Shown: positions 1-7,508 of the stretch, piece after piece | How the letters are laid out: every line of letters starts with the position of its first letter | Position numbering within the stretch: the stretch's first letter is position 1 | DNA from: a virus | Virus record (IMG/VR): IMGVR_UViG_3300007276_000008 | Coordinates: 1 to 52,228 of that record | Reading direction: 5' to 3' (one strand) | DNA: 52,228 nt | Program-made: the position numbers and the translations under genes | Notes under the pieces: generated by a model | Told to the model about the DNA's origin: nothing | Seen by the model: the letters and a program-made list of their open reading frames with translations, nothing else | The model's database searches: none

Positions 1-123
1 TTAAGCACAAATACCGTATCCATATTTTATCAAAAGCAACAGCGGCATGACGAGGAGTTATTGCACCAAGCAGCATTAATTGAATATAATAAGGAACGCG
101 CTGATAGGATAGCTGAACGCAAA
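1..123. repeat. Terminal direct repeat, left copy
   Basis: These 123 bases are identical to the last 123 bases of the window (52106-52228), and the reading frame of the small membrane protein gene continues across the join. This is expected from the assembly of a circular or terminally redundant phage genome. The sequence alone cannot tell an assembly overlap from a true physical redundancy. Confidence 0.95.
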
Positions 124-198
124 AGCATGGAAGCAAAAGCGTATTATGACAATATGATATTGAAATTGGAATTGCAAAAATGTAAAAACAGCCTTTAA
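1..198 (+). CDS. Small membrane protein with coiled-coil tail (3' part; gene begins at 52001)
   Basis: Position 1 is a codon boundary of the gene that starts at 52001. Joined across the terminal repeat the protein is 100 residues: a polar N-terminus, one membrane segment at about residues 26-45, then a charged helix rich in Glu, Lys, Arg and Gln. The stop at 196-198 directly precedes the next ATG. One membrane anchor plus a helical tail suggests a lysis accessory or virion-associated membrane protein, but no family was recognised. Confidence 0.75.
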   Translation, partial: LSTNTVSIFYQKQQRHDEELLHQAALIEYNKERADRIAERKSMEAKAYYDNMILKLELQKCKNSL

Positions 199-426
199 AT
201 GGAAAAGCATGTTATTATAAAAAAAAGCAAGTGGATTGATAAAATATTAGCAAAGCAAACAAAATTTAGGAAAAACAACCTAAATAAATTAGCTTTACAA
301 ATGATAAAAGACGTGCCTTTGCACGAACGCAAAAGGATTGACAAATTAGATATTTTAGTAGGAATTGACACAGCAGAAAACAAACTACAAGGATATTTGA
401 CATATAAAAACGGAATGTTATATTAA
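199..426 (+). CDS. Hypothetical protein, 75 aa, basic
   Basis: Lys/Arg-rich protein beginning one base after the preceding stop codon. It has no membrane segment, cysteine pair or known motif. The tight junction puts it in the same transcript as the membrane protein before it and the virion-type gene after it. Function unknown. Confidence 0.6.
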   Translation: MEKHVIIKKSKWIDKILAKQTKFRKNNLNKLALQMIKDVPLHERKRIDKLDILVGIDTAENKLQGYLTYKNGMLY

Positions 427-443
427 TTTAAAAACGAGTAAAA

Positions 444-866
444 ATGGCAGATTTAGTTTACAACAGCTTTAAAAGGGACATTATGGACGGCACCCTTGAT
501 TTAAGCACGCAAGACATCAAAGTGATGTTGGTCACAAGTGGGTATACACCTAATATTGATACGGACGAATTTATTGATGACGTTACCAATGAGGTAGTAG
601 GAACAGGATATACGGCAGGAGGACAGTCGTTAGCATCGAAAACGGTGGTGGTAGATGATACAAATGACAGAGGTGTTTTTGATTCAGCAAACCCTGAATG
701 GACAACGGCTACAATCACAGCGCGTGGTGCTGTTTTGTATTATGACACAGGCACACCTGCAACATCTCCTTTAATTGGTTATTGGGATTTTGGAACGGAC
801 CAAACGTCAACCGCAGGAACCTTTACAATTAACATCAATGTAGTTGGAATTTTGACATTGACATAG
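444..866 (+). CDS. Phage virion protein (MADLVYNSFK-type)
   Basis: 140-residue beta-rich protein. It opens with MADLVYNSFKRDIMDG, continues with IKVMLVTSGYTPN and a TGYTAGG segment, and ends in hydrophobic strands. This pattern occurs in many tailed phages as a structural or appendage protein next to tail fibre genes; the similarity is judged by eye. A large fibre gene lies just downstream. The exact virion location, head decoration or tail tip, is uncertain. Confidence 0.6.
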   Translation: MADLVYNSFKRDIMDGTLDLSTQDIKVMLVTSGYTPNIDTDEFIDDVTNEVVGTGYTAGGQSLASKTVVVDDTNDRGVFDSANPEWTTATITARGAVLYYDTGTPATSPLIGYWDFGTDQTSTAGTFTININVVGILTLT

Positions 867-889
867 TAAGTGTAATCACCAAGTATTAT

Positions 890-913
890 ACCCTTAATTT
901 TAGCATTAAGGGT
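890..913 (+). terminator. Hairpin between virion genes, weak U-tract
   Basis: ACCCTTAAT (890-898) pairs perfectly with ATTAAGGGT (905-913) around a 6-base loop. Only three T follow, so it may be a weak terminator, an RNA processing site or a stabilising 3' end. Confidence 0.45.
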
Positions 914-930
914 TTACCTTAATCACTATT

Positions 931-3105
931 ATGGCGCAGTTTCTTAGACCTTCATCAGACATAACGACTACAAATATAACCGGAACATTTGCCGATGTTG
1001 ATGAAACGTCTCCAAATGATTCCGATTTTGTTGTTAGTCCTGATAATACTGCTGCCGTTTATGAAACGCTTTTAAGCAGTGCAATAGACCCAGGTGTTAA
1101 TACAGGCCATACGATAAGAATACGCCATGCAAAAGCTGACACAGGCACACCTCCAAGCACTGATGGAAATACACAACTTGCTGATTTTGACTTATATCAA
1201 GGTGCCACATTAATTGCAAATTTAGGTAACAATGTTACATTAGGCGCTTGGACAACAAGGACAATAAATATTACCACAATTGCCGCCTCTGCAATTACAG
1301 ATTATTCAGATTTAAGGATTAGAATTACAATTCCAGCAAGTGGAGGTGGTTCTCCAACTATTCGTAGAGGTGCAGCTGTTTCTTGGATTGAAATGGAAGT
1401 GCCTGATAACGTTGTTAATGTTACGGTTAATTCGGGTGTTTTCAGTATGACAGTCGACCAAAAACTAATGAGAGTTATTGGGGAGGCAGTTTATGAAGCC
1501 AAACCTCTTACAGTAACGTCGGCGCTTCAAACAGCAACAGTAACATCAGGAGTAGGTGTTACAGTTAATGTAGGAATTTTAAATGCTGATTTCGTATTAC
1601 AATCCTCGACAGTAACGGCAGGAGATGTCAATATTGATGTAGGCATTTTAAACGCTGTTTTTAGCTTATTAGCTACAACTGAAATAGGTGATGCTAATTA
1701 TACAATTGGTGAAGATGCAGAACTAAATGTTAATGCCGATATTAGAACAGTAACAGTAACGACAACAAGCAATGTTTCAATTGATGTTGCAACTTTATCC
1801 GCTGAATTTAAAATATTACCGGTAACAATTACCACAATAAGCAATGTCAATTTTTTTGTACGAACTTTTTCTCTCAAATTGGCTTTACAAACTGCAACGG
1901 TAATCGGTGATGCTAATTATACAAACAAGGAATTGACTGCTGATTTTTTCCTTGCTCCTACAACGGTTTCAACGGCAGGAAATGTCAATATTAGCGTAGG
2001 TGTTTTAAATGCTAATTTTACACTTTTATTATCTGAGCCTTTTGGACAAAGGAACGTTTCAGTCAATACAGGTGTTTTAAGCGCGTCATTTACCTTAAAC
2101 GCTGCGACAGTTTCAGCAGTAGACAATGTCTCATTTAATGCAGGTATATTGTCCGCAACTTTTACACAACAGTCGGCAACAGTAACAGCAACGGAAAACA
2201 TCAGTATTGATGCAAACGTTTTAAACGCTGTTTTTAGTTTACAAGCTGCAACGGTTGAAACAGCAGGAAACGTCACAATATCCGTTAACACCTTAGAAGC
2301 TGTCTTAGCGCTTTTACCAACAGCCGTTGAAGCAAGTGCTACCACAGCGCCAAACGTTTTAGACGCGGCATTTGTGCTTCAAACAGCAACAGTTTCAACA
2401 GCAGGTAACGTTACAATTAGCGTAGGTATATTAAATGCGAATTTTAGCTTAGAAACTGCGACAGTAACAGCGAATGAAAATACAAGCATTAACGTAGGCG
2501 TATTAAGCGTGTTATTTTCGTTAGAAGCAGCGACCGTTTCTACTGCTGGAAATGTGACAATTAATGTAAACACCTTAAATGCCAATTTAAGTTTACAAGC
2601 GCCTACAATAACAGCAACAAAAAGCGTGGTTATAAATGTTGGCATATTAACTGCTGACTTTACAATATTAAGCGCAAATATAAAAATTGACAAAAGCATT
2701 GACGCCAATGTATTAAACGGATTATTTGTTTTACACGCTGCGACAGTATCCACATCAGGAGGCGTTGTAATTAACGTTGGTACAAATAGTGCGGATATTG
2801 AATTGCAACCGGTAGTTATTACTATCCAAGCAAATGTAGCGGTAAATGAATTAATTGCTGAATTTGGAATATTACCGGTAGTAGTAACAGCAGGTGGAGC
2901 ACCTAGCAGGTTAACGGGCTGTATTATTATTGACTATGTTAAACCTGAATTATATGCAGTTACAATAAAACAACCTAAAAAATATATTGTTATATTTGTA
3001 GAAACTACTGAAAGTCCAATAGTTTACAAAAGCCCTAAAAAATACAGCGTTACCTATTTGGAACCTGCGCTGCAACAAATAACAGTTTTAAAACCTTGCA
3101 AATAA
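931..3105 (+). CDS. Repeat-containing tail fibre or adhesin-like protein
   Basis: 724 residues in three parts. Residues 1-158 form a beta-sandwich-like head, typical of phage fibre attachment or carbohydrate-binding modules. Residues about 160-665 hold roughly twenty imperfect repeats of about 24 residues, with the pattern TVsTAGNVtIsVgiLNAnFsLqtA. Residues 666-724 are a different cap with Tyr- and Pro-rich strands. Such regular beta repeats usually form a fibrous shaft. The position between a virion gene and a BppU-like gene fits a tail fibre. Host-binding function is inferred; no receptor-binding motif is recognisable. Confidence 0.6.
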   Translation: MAQFLRPSSDITTTNITGTFADVDETSPNDSDFVVSPDNTAAVYETLLSSAIDPGVNTGHTIRIRHAKADTGTPPSTDGNTQLADFDLYQGATLIANLGNNVTLGAWTTRTINITTIAASAITDYSDLRIRITIPASGGGSPTIRRGAAVSWIEMEVPDNVVNVTVNSGVFSMTVDQKLMRVIGEAVYEAKPLTVTSALQTATVTSGVGVTVNVGILNADFVLQSSTVTAGDVNIDVGILNAVFSLLATTEIGDANYTIGEDAELNVNADIRTVTVTTTSNVSIDVATLSAEFKILPVTITTISNVNFFVRTFSLKLALQTATVIGDANYTNKELTADFFLAPTTVSTAGNVNISVGVLNANFTLLLSEPFGQRNVSVNTGVLSASFTLNAATVSAVDNVSFNAGILSATFTQQSATVTATENISIDANVLNAVFSLQAATVETAGNVTISVNTLEAVLALLPTAVEASATTAPNVLDAAFVLQTATVSTAGNVTISVGILNANFSLETATVTANENTSINVGVLSVLFSLEAATVSTAGNVTINVNTLNANLSLQAPTITATKSVVINVGILTADFTILSANIKIDKSIDANVLNGLFVLHAATVSTSGGVVINVGTNSADIELQPVVITIQANVAVNELIAEFGILPVVVTAGGAPSRLTGCIIIDYVKPELYAVTIKQPKKYIVIFVETTESPIVYKSPKKYSVTYLEPALQQITVLKPCK

Positions 3106-3464
3106 TGACAACAATAACCAGAAAAATAGGTGCGTTTCACAATTTAGAATTCAAAATAGATTTAACGCAATACGGCAAAACGTCAAGTGATATTGAGGAT
3201 TATATTTTTAGCGTAAAAGCGCGCAAAAGCGACGCGGATAATTTGCTATTGCTTAAAAAGGAAACTACCGGAGGCATTACTGCTTCAGGAACGGATATAA
3301 TTACAGCATTGGTTAGTTGGCCGTATGATGAATATGACAACTTTAAACCAGGCGAATACCTAGCAGGATTATTTATTAAATTTACGGGTGATGCAGTTGC
3401 AGACGAAAACGTTTCGCAAACATTTGTCCTACAAATAACCGATGACTTTTTAAAAGATAACTAA
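3105..3464 (+). CDS. Beta-sandwich tail/baseplate protein (BppU N-domain-like)
   Basis: The ATG at 3105 overlaps the fibre gene stop (TAATG), so I prefer it to the TTG at 3096. The 119-residue product is a beta-rich single domain; segments such as IFSVKARKSDAD, LVSWPYDEYDNFKPGEY and QTFVLQITDDFL resemble the small immunoglobulin-like domain at the N-terminus of phage baseplate BppU proteins. It is coupled to the fibre gene and probably helps attach or fold it. The family call is by pattern only. Confidence 0.5.
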   Translation: MTTITRKIGAFHNLEFKIDLTQYGKTSSDIEDYIFSVKARKSDADNLLLLKKETTGGITASGTDIITALVSWPYDEYDNFKPGEYLAGLFIKFTGDAVADENVSQTFVLQITDDFLKDN

Positions 3465-3466
3465 AA

Positions 3467-3910
3467 ATGAGCAGTTTAAAACAATCAGATTTTATTATTA
3501 GCCACCAAGCAGTACCGGTGGTAATTATTGACAGGATACACGACCACCACTTTGTAGTGCTGCAAAAGGTTGATGATTTAGCGCCTTTTGATGTTTATCC
3601 TAGTTTAAAAAGTTGTTACCGACCTTATGTTTGGGAAATTGCAAGAGGCAGGAGTGGTAATAGCCAACATACATTTGGTGAACGGGCAATCAATATACTA
3701 GATGAAAAAGGTGCATGCGATATTACATGTGAAAATTTTGAACGCAATAAGGACGCGCTTTTGGACTTACTAATTAGGAACACACCGTACCTAAGGTTTG
3801 CGGTTTACAACAGCTTTATCCATGCTGATTACAAAAATACGCACAACGGAAAACGATTATTATTTACATCTAACAGTTCAAGTAAATGGACGTTCGTTAA
3901 ATTTGTGTAA
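3467..3910 (+). CDS. Peptidase M15-like endolysin (D,D/L,D-carboxypeptidase fold)
   Basis: 147 residues. The SQHTFG segment (His68), the GACDIT segment (Asp85) and FIHADYK (His119, Asp121) reproduce the SxHxxG...D...HxD layout of the zinc site in M15 peptidases. An insertion separates the first His from the Asp. Enzymes of this family cleave peptide bonds in peptidoglycan. There is no signal peptide, so it would need a holin; a holin-like gene follows at 3950. The lysis role is strongly suggested by context, and the exact bond cleaved is not known. Confidence 0.65.
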   Translation: MSSLKQSDFIISHQAVPVVIIDRIHDHHFVVLQKVDDLAPFDVYPSLKSCYRPYVWEIARGRSGNSQHTFGERAINILDEKGACDITCENFERNKDALLDLLIRNTPYLRFAVYNSFIHADYKNTHNGKRLLFTSNSSSKWTFVKFV

Positions 3911-3949
3911 ATTTGTTATTATATTTTATTACTAATTAAATACTTTATT

Positions 3950-4321
3950 ATGAAAAATTTGAAACTAATTTTATTTTCAATGCTATTTTTAGCAGTAGGA
4001 ATGACTGGATTTGCAATGACGCAAGACGCTCCAGCACCGTCACTAGAACCCTCAACTATTGTAGGGTATTTGGCTCCGTTTATCACTTTAGGAGTAACAG
4101 CATTAATCCGTTGGGCAAAGCCTATGATGGGCTCAGGCATTACAATTATGGTTGTTGCCGGCTTATCCGTAGCAGTTGCCTGGATAGCTAATTTAACGTC
4201 AGATATGGACGGTGTAGCTTTCTTCATGCAGGTATTATACGGTTTATTGGCGATTGTTATTAACCAAATATACCGTGCTTTAAATGGCGGTAATGCTAAA
4301 TTTGCGCGTGCAAAAAGCTAA
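3950..4321 (+). CDS. Holin-like membrane protein
   Basis: 123 residues with a hydrophobic N-terminus (1-22, possibly a cleaved signal ending near FAMTQ), three further hydrophobic segments (about 36-52, 63-82, 88-107) and a basic C-terminal tail ending KFARAKS. Small size, several membrane spans, charged tail and position between the peptidase and spanin-like genes are typical of a holin. A terminator follows. No specific holin family was recognised. Confidence 0.6.
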   Translation: MKNLKLILFSMLFLAVGMTGFAMTQDAPAPSLEPSTIVGYLAPFITLGVTALIRWAKPMMGSGITIMVVAGLSVAVAWIANLTSDMDGVAFFMQVLYGLLAIVINQIYRALNGGNAKFARAKS

Positions 4322-4329
4322 CTAACCAG

Positions 4330-4356
4330 GCGCACTGTAAAAGGTGCGCTTTTTTT
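4330..4356 (+). terminator. Intrinsic terminator after holin gene
   Basis: GCGCAC pairs with GTGCGC around the loop TGTAAAAG and is followed by seven T. It lies between the holin-like gene and the spanin-like gene, whose ATG follows the T-run directly. Confidence 0.8.
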
Positions 4357-4704
4357 ATGAAAACAAAATGGTACATAATAATAGGAGTAGTGATAGCGTC
4401 AATTATTGCTATATACCTATACAAGGGAGGCAGCAAAAGCCTTTTAGACATGGTTAAGGAACCTGAAATTGCTAAGATTAAGCAATTAAACGCAAAAATA
4501 GACAGTTTAAAGGCGTCGTTAATTATAAGCAAAGCAATACACGAAAACGACAAAGCGCTGTTGGAAAAGCAAAAAGAATCATTAAATATTGCACTATCAC
4601 ACCTAATTAAAAAGCAAAAGCAAAATGAAACAGATATTATTAATTATTCTGGTGACTTTAACAGGCGTTTCCGTCAGTTCTCAGTCCTTGCCAATACAAA
4701 CTAG
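4357..4704 (+). CDS. Inner-membrane spanin-like protein
   Basis: 115 residues: short basic N-terminus, one membrane segment (about 5-22), then a long charged coiled-coil region with Lys/Glu heptads. This is the architecture of Rz-type i-spanins, which sit in the inner membrane and reach through the periplasm. The next gene starts inside this one in another frame, as in Rz/Rz1 pairs. Spanin identity is inferred from architecture and neighbours. Confidence 0.55.
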   Translation: MKTKWYIIIGVVIASIIAIYLYKGGSKSLLDMVKEPEIAKIKQLNAKIDSLKASLIISKAIHENDKALLEKQKESLNIALSHLIKKQKQNETDIINYSGDFNRRFRQFSVLANTN

Positions 4705-5047
4705 GTACCAAGGAGAAAACGCTGTAATTATTAGCGAGGCTCAAATGGACAATTTAAGTTTAAAGGTATTGGAATTAGCTTTGGCCAAAAATAAATTAGC
4801 AACTTTTCAAATTCAATTTAATTTGCTGCAAAAGGATTTGGCATTAATGCAAAGCAAATCCACATATTTGGAAGCGCTATCAAACAGCCAAGCGGATATA
4901 ATTACTTCCTTACAAGAGGTAGCACAAAGCCAGGATAGGATTAACGAGGCTGAACAAATAAATTTAAAACAAAAAAACAAAAACAAGTGGGTCAGCTACC
5001 TAGTTGGTTTTGCAGTGGGTGCGACCGCTGTTTTAGTACTTAATTAA
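4625..5047 (+). CDS. Exported coiled-coil protein, spanin partner candidate
   Basis: 140 residues: signal peptide (1-19, ending SVSSQS), a Gln/Lys/Leu-rich coiled-coil middle, and a C-terminal membrane segment (about 121-140). The first 80 bases overlap the preceding gene in another frame. The overlap and export signal resemble an outer spanin subunit. However, there is no lipobox cysteine and the C-terminal anchor is more like a one-piece u-spanin, so the topology is unusual. Confidence 0.5.
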   Translation: MKQILLIILVTLTGVSVSSQSLPIQTRYQGENAVIISEAQMDNLSLKVLELALAKNKLATFQIQFNLLQKDLALMQSKSTYLEALSNSQADIITSLQEVAQSQDRINEAEQINLKQKNKNKWVSYLVGFAVGATAVLVLN

Positions 5048-5215
5048 ATGGACCTAATATTTCTACTTTGCGGCATTATATTGTTTACCAGATGGGTTGT
5101 GTTGAAAATTTTTAATGCAATTTTTTTAAGTAATAAGCCGCTAAAAGCCAAGGAAATACATTATCATTACCATGATAACAGGCAAATCAACATACTTGAT
5201 ACGGAAGTAAATTGA
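5048..5215 (+). CDS. Small membrane protein, 55 aa
   Basis: Begins directly after the preceding stop codon (TAAATG). Hydrophobic segment at residues 3-17, then a basic and His/Tyr-rich tail containing HYHYHDN. It closes the lysis cassette before a terminator. Possibly a lysis regulator such as an antiholin; function unknown. Confidence 0.5.
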   Translation: MDLIFLLCGIILFTRWVVLKIFNAIFLSNKPLKAKEIHYHYHDNRQINILDTEVN

Positions 5216-5278
5216 AAATTAATTGCTATATTTACAATTGAAATGCAATTATTTCTATATTTTAAGTTGGTTAGAATA

Positions 5279-5313
5279 GGCCGCTCTTTTACTAGGGTGG
5301 CTTATTTTTTTTT
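5279..5313 (+). terminator. Intrinsic terminator after lysis cassette
   Basis: GGCCGCTC pairs with GGGTGGCT (several G-U pairs) around an 8-base loop and is followed by TTATTTTTTTTT. It separates the lysis genes from the first of the repeated-promoter units. Confidence 0.75.
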
Positions 5314-5331
5314 GATTATTTTAAAAAAACA

Positions 5332-5364
5332 TTTGGTAGGTATAAAGATAAGTTATATATTTAC
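5332..5364 (+). promoter_or_regulatory. Bacteroidetes-type promoter, class B
   Basis: TTTGG, then a spacer containing TATAAAGATAAG, then TATATTTAC followed by AGTGTT. This fits the Bacteroidetes TTTG / TAnnTTTG promoter and is nearly identical to copies at 6303, 7025 and 24014. It drives the gene at 5389. Confidence 0.8.
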
Positions 5365-5388
5365 AGTGTTAAACAAAAACAAAACATC

Positions 5389-5559
5389 ATGACAACGCAA
5401 AACAAAATAGACAATTTAAACTTAAAAGCAGACGCACTAGCAGAAAGAGCAAGCATTTTAGAAAAAAAAGGAGACAACGTAGGCGCAATGAATTGCTGGA
5501 TAGAGGAAAAAAAATTAGTTGAGCGTATTGAAAACTTAGAATTATTATTAACACTTTAA
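5389..5559 (+). CDS. Small helical protein, 56 aa
   Basis: ATG preceded by AAAACATC, the recurring start context in this genome, 25 bases after the promoter. The product is a charged helix beginning MTTQNKIDNL with one Cys and one Trp. No known family. Being first behind a strong promoter suggests an early host-takeover role, which is inference. Confidence 0.6.
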   Translation: MTTQNKIDNLNLKADALAERASILEKKGDNVGAMNCWIEEKKLVERIENLELLLTL

Positions 5560-5569
5560 AATAAAAATC

Positions 5570-5722
5570 ATGTCAAACATCACAAATTTACAAGCACGCG
5601 CAGAAGAATTAGCCATTAATGTATGGATAGGAACACCTGCACAAATAGAGGAAAGAAAAAAGGATTTTGTAGCAGCAAACGGAGGCACAGGAATTGACTA
5701 CATGCTGAAGTATATGCATTAA
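5570..5722 (+). CDS. Small protein, 50 aa
   Basis: Starts 10 bases after the previous stop and is co-transcribed with it. Helical, mixed charge, beginning MSNITNLQARAEEL and ending DYMLKYMH. No recognised motif. Confidence 0.55.
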   Translation: MSNITNLQARAEELAINVWIGTPAQIEERKKDFVAANGGTGIDYMLKYMH

Positions 5723-5729
5723 AAAAATA

Positions 5730-5749
5730 TGCGGGTGTAAAAGCCCGCA
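5730..5749 (+). terminator. Hairpin with TGTAAAAG loop, no U-tract
   Basis: TGCGGG pairs with CCCGCA around TGTAAAAG, the same loop as the terminator at 4330. It is followed by A, not T, so termination may be partial; it could instead protect or process the mRNA. Confidence 0.5.
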
Positions 5750-5777
5750 AAAAAACAAACATTAAAAACCAAACATT

Positions 5778-6017
5778 ATGTCACAATTTGAAACAGTAGG
5801 ATACGTCGTTGATTATTATATAGGTAATAAATACCAAGGGCACATAAGTATACCAGAACCAGACAGAGCAATAACAGGTTATGAAGGGCGCAAAAGAGCA
5901 ACTTTAAATGAACCCGTAACACTTACAAAAGGCACAAAGTTAAACACGCTTAAAAAGGGCTCGCACGTTGTAACGGAGTTAATTCCTATAAATGGGCGTA
6001 TAAAATTGCAGTGCTAA
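5778..6017 (+). CDS. Hypothetical protein, 79 aa
   Basis: Basic, beta-rich product beginning MSQFETVGYVVDYY, with Lys/Thr-rich strands and a C-terminal Cys. No promoter lies directly upstream, so it is probably read through from 5332. Function unknown. Confidence 0.6.
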   Translation: MSQFETVGYVVDYYIGNKYQGHISIPEPDRAITGYEGRKRATLNEPVTLTKGTKLNTLKKGSHVVTELIPINGRIKLQC

Positions 6018-6034
6018 AAAAAACTTAAAAAAAA

Positions 6035-6214
6035 ATGAAAGCAAAATTTTATAGCAAACCAGAAAACGTATTATTTTATGACCCACTTACAAGATTATTA
6101 GCAAGGATATTTGGTGCTAAATACTTTGTAATTAAATGTAGGGTTTGTGGAAAGATACCTACTGAAATATACGGTGGAGTTTGTTTAGACCACAAAACTA
6201 AAGAAAATAATTAA
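6035..6214 (+). CDS. Small zinc-binding protein, 59 aa
   Basis: After a basic N-terminal half, CRVCGK and GGVCLDH supply a C-x2-C...C-x2-H set that could hold one zinc. Short phage zinc fingers often bind DNA or host proteins. No specific homologue was recognised; part of the early small-gene array. Confidence 0.55.
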   Translation: MKAKFYSKPENVLFYDPLTRLLARIFGAKYFVIKCRVCGKIPTEIYGGVCLDHKTKENN

Positions 6215-6232
6215 TAACTAAAATAGAAAAAG

Positions 6233-6298
6233 ATGAAAATCCTAGTCATACTGGCACTTATCGTCATGTTGGTCACTTTATTAGAAAAAAAGTGGTAA
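6233..6298 (+). CDS. Membrane microprotein, 21 aa
   Basis: The reading frame gives MKILVILALIVMLVTLLEKKW, a single hydrophobic helix with a basic end. It lies in the gap between two genes with coding-like spacing. Such tiny membrane proteins occur in phages, but chance cannot be excluded. Confidence 0.35.
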   Translation: MKILVILALIVMLVTLLEKKW

Positions 6299-6302
6299 AA
6301 TG

Positions 6303-6336
6303 TTATGGTAGTTATAAAGATAAGTTATATATTTAC
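6303..6336 (+). promoter_or_regulatory. Bacteroidetes-type promoter, class B
   Basis: TATGGTAG replaces TTTGGTAG, followed by the same TTATAAAGATAAG spacer and TATATTTACAGTG as the copy at 5332. It drives the gene at 6376. Confidence 0.75.
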
Positions 6337-6375
6337 AGTGTTGCAATAAAGCAATAACAATTAAAACATCACATT

Positions 6376-6633
6376 ATGACAACTGAAACACTTAACATCA
6401 ACTACGCAGGAACAGCAAACAACGGAGAATACAGCATTATATATGTTGAAACACAATTTATGTTAGACGCTCCAGAAATCGGATTAACTTTTGAGGTTTG
6501 GGAAGAGGACGTTGACAGCCAGGAATTTAAAACTGCATATGACAACGCACTAATTGAATTCGCGCAAACGTTAAGAGCGCAATACGAGGCAAAATTTAAC
6601 GGAATAGTAAACATAGTATTTGAAGGACTATAA
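6376..6633 (+). CDS. Acidic hypothetical protein, 85 aa
   Basis: First gene behind the promoter at 6303, with the AAAACATCAC start context. Strongly acidic and beta/alpha mixed, beginning MTTETLNINYAGTANNG. A small acidic early protein could mimic DNA or bind a host factor; that is speculation. A strong terminator follows. Confidence 0.6.
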   Translation: MTTETLNINYAGTANNGEYSIIYVETQFMLDAPEIGLTFEVWEEDVDSQEFKTAYDNALIEFAQTLRAQYEAKFNGIVNIVFEGL

Positions 6634-6640
6634 TAGTAAA

Positions 6641-6670
6641 CAGCAGGTGTAACAGCCTGCTGCTTTTTTT
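6641..6670 (+). terminator. Intrinsic terminator
   Basis: CAGCAGG pairs with CCTGCTG around TGTAACAG and is followed by CTTTTTTT. It ends the transcript of the gene at 6376. Confidence 0.8.
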
Positions 6671-6691
6671 AATTAACTTAATTTATACATC

Positions 6692-6967
6692 ATGCAAAAA
6701 TTAGCAAACAGCCTTAAAGGCAAAAAAACTGAAACAACTTTGCGCAACGGCAAAAAACTACAAGGGTACGTGGCAGAGGTAGAGGAAAGGACTTTTCTGT
6801 CAATGGGATTAGACTTAAATATGTCGCCCGAAATTAACACCTGGTCCTTAGTGATTAAGCACTACGATACCAAAATGAAAAGGACAGTTGACTTAGGGCA
6901 TAAGAAGCCCCTGACAGTAGACAATGTTAATGCAGCAATGCCATTGCACAAAGTAAGGTTCATCTAA
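6692..6967 (+). CDS. Basic hypothetical protein, 91 aa
   Basis: Lys-rich protein beginning MQKLANSLKGKKTETTLRNG, with beta strands after residue 45 (INTWSLVIKHYD). No cysteine or membrane segment. It sits between two terminators and is presumably reached by read-through. Function unknown. Confidence 0.6.
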   Translation: MQKLANSLKGKKTETTLRNGKKLQGYVAEVEERTFLSMGLDLNMSPEINTWSLVIKHYDTKMKRTVDLGHKKPLTVDNVNAAMPLHKVRFI

Positions 6968-6972
6968 CAGTA

Positions 6973-7007
6973 AGGAGGGCGTAAAAGCCCTCTTTATTTT
7001 TTTTTAA
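6973..7007 (+). terminator. Intrinsic terminator
   Basis: GAGGGC pairs with GCCCTC around GTAAAA, then TTTATTTTTTTTTT. It closes the gene at 6692 just ahead of the promoter at 7025. Confidence 0.8.
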
Positions 7008-7024
7008 TTTTTTTTTAAAAAACG

Positions 7025-7057
7025 TTTGGTAGTTATAAAGATAATATATATATTTAC
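7025..7057 (+). promoter_or_regulatory. Bacteroidetes-type promoter, class B
   Basis: TTTGGTAGTTATAAAGATAA followed by TATATTTACAGTG. Same module as at 5332 and 6303; drives 7095 and perhaps everything through terL. Confidence 0.8.
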
Positions 7058-7094
7058 AGTGTTGCAATGAAGCAGCAAACAAAAAACATCACAA

Positions 7095-7463
7095 ATGAAA
7101 ACTTTAATTAATATCACAGCGCAGTACCAAGAGAATTATGCACATTACAACGGTGGGCAACATTGGAAAAATAAAGGAACAACAATATTCCAAGTAAAGG
7201 TAAACGACGGTTGTTTAATGTTCGACAATGATACCGTTGTCATAGCTATTAAAAAAATATTGTTAAACGAGTGCAATGCTTTATGTCGTTACACTTACAT
7301 CAGCCACGAGGCTATTTATAGTACTCCAGTAATTATTGAGGATAAAGTATTTGACAAAGCATATTTGCAAGCAGCGGAGGAGCGCGAGGAGCGCGAGGAA
7401 AAGGAGTTAATAGAAGGTGACTATCCTGAGTACCAAGACCCTGCTAACCATTGGGATAGATAA
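7095..7463 (+). CDS. Hypothetical protein, 122 aa, acidic tail
   Basis: The N-terminal part (1-85) is a compact alpha/beta domain beginning MKTLINITAQYQENYAHYNG. The C-terminal part holds a Glu/Arg run (about residues 95-107) and ends NHWDR. The CATCACAA context precedes the ATG. A hairpin terminator follows. No family recognised. Confidence 0.65.
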   Translation: MKTLINITAQYQENYAHYNGGQHWKNKGTTIFQVKVNDGCLMFDNDTVVIAIKKILLNECNALCRYTYISHEAIYSTPVIIEDKVFDKAYLQAAEEREEREEKELIEGDYPEYQDPANHWDR

Positions 7464-7470
7464 TAATAGA

Positions 7471-7494
7471 CGAGGGTTTAAAAGCCCTCGTTTT
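7471..7494 (+). terminator. Intrinsic terminator
   Basis: CGAGGG pairs with CCCTCG around TTTAAAAG, then TTTT. Weaker U-tract than its neighbours, so some read-through into the next genes is likely. Confidence 0.65.
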
Positions 7495-7508
7495 AATATA
7501 CAGCAATT

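Noticed and set aside
1917-2753. Long minus-strand frames opposite the fibre gene
   Set aside because: They are shadows of the repeated sense codons and lack promoters; no gene on the minus strand is supported anywhere in the window.
1400-2900. Regular repeats in DNA, possible CRISPR-like array
   Set aside because: The repeats are in frame inside a long gene, are 72 bases apart with diverged sequence and no unique spacers; they encode protein repeats.
7095-7463. ArdA-like antirestriction protein
   Set aside because: Acidic tail only; no ArdA pattern is visible, so it stays hypothetical.
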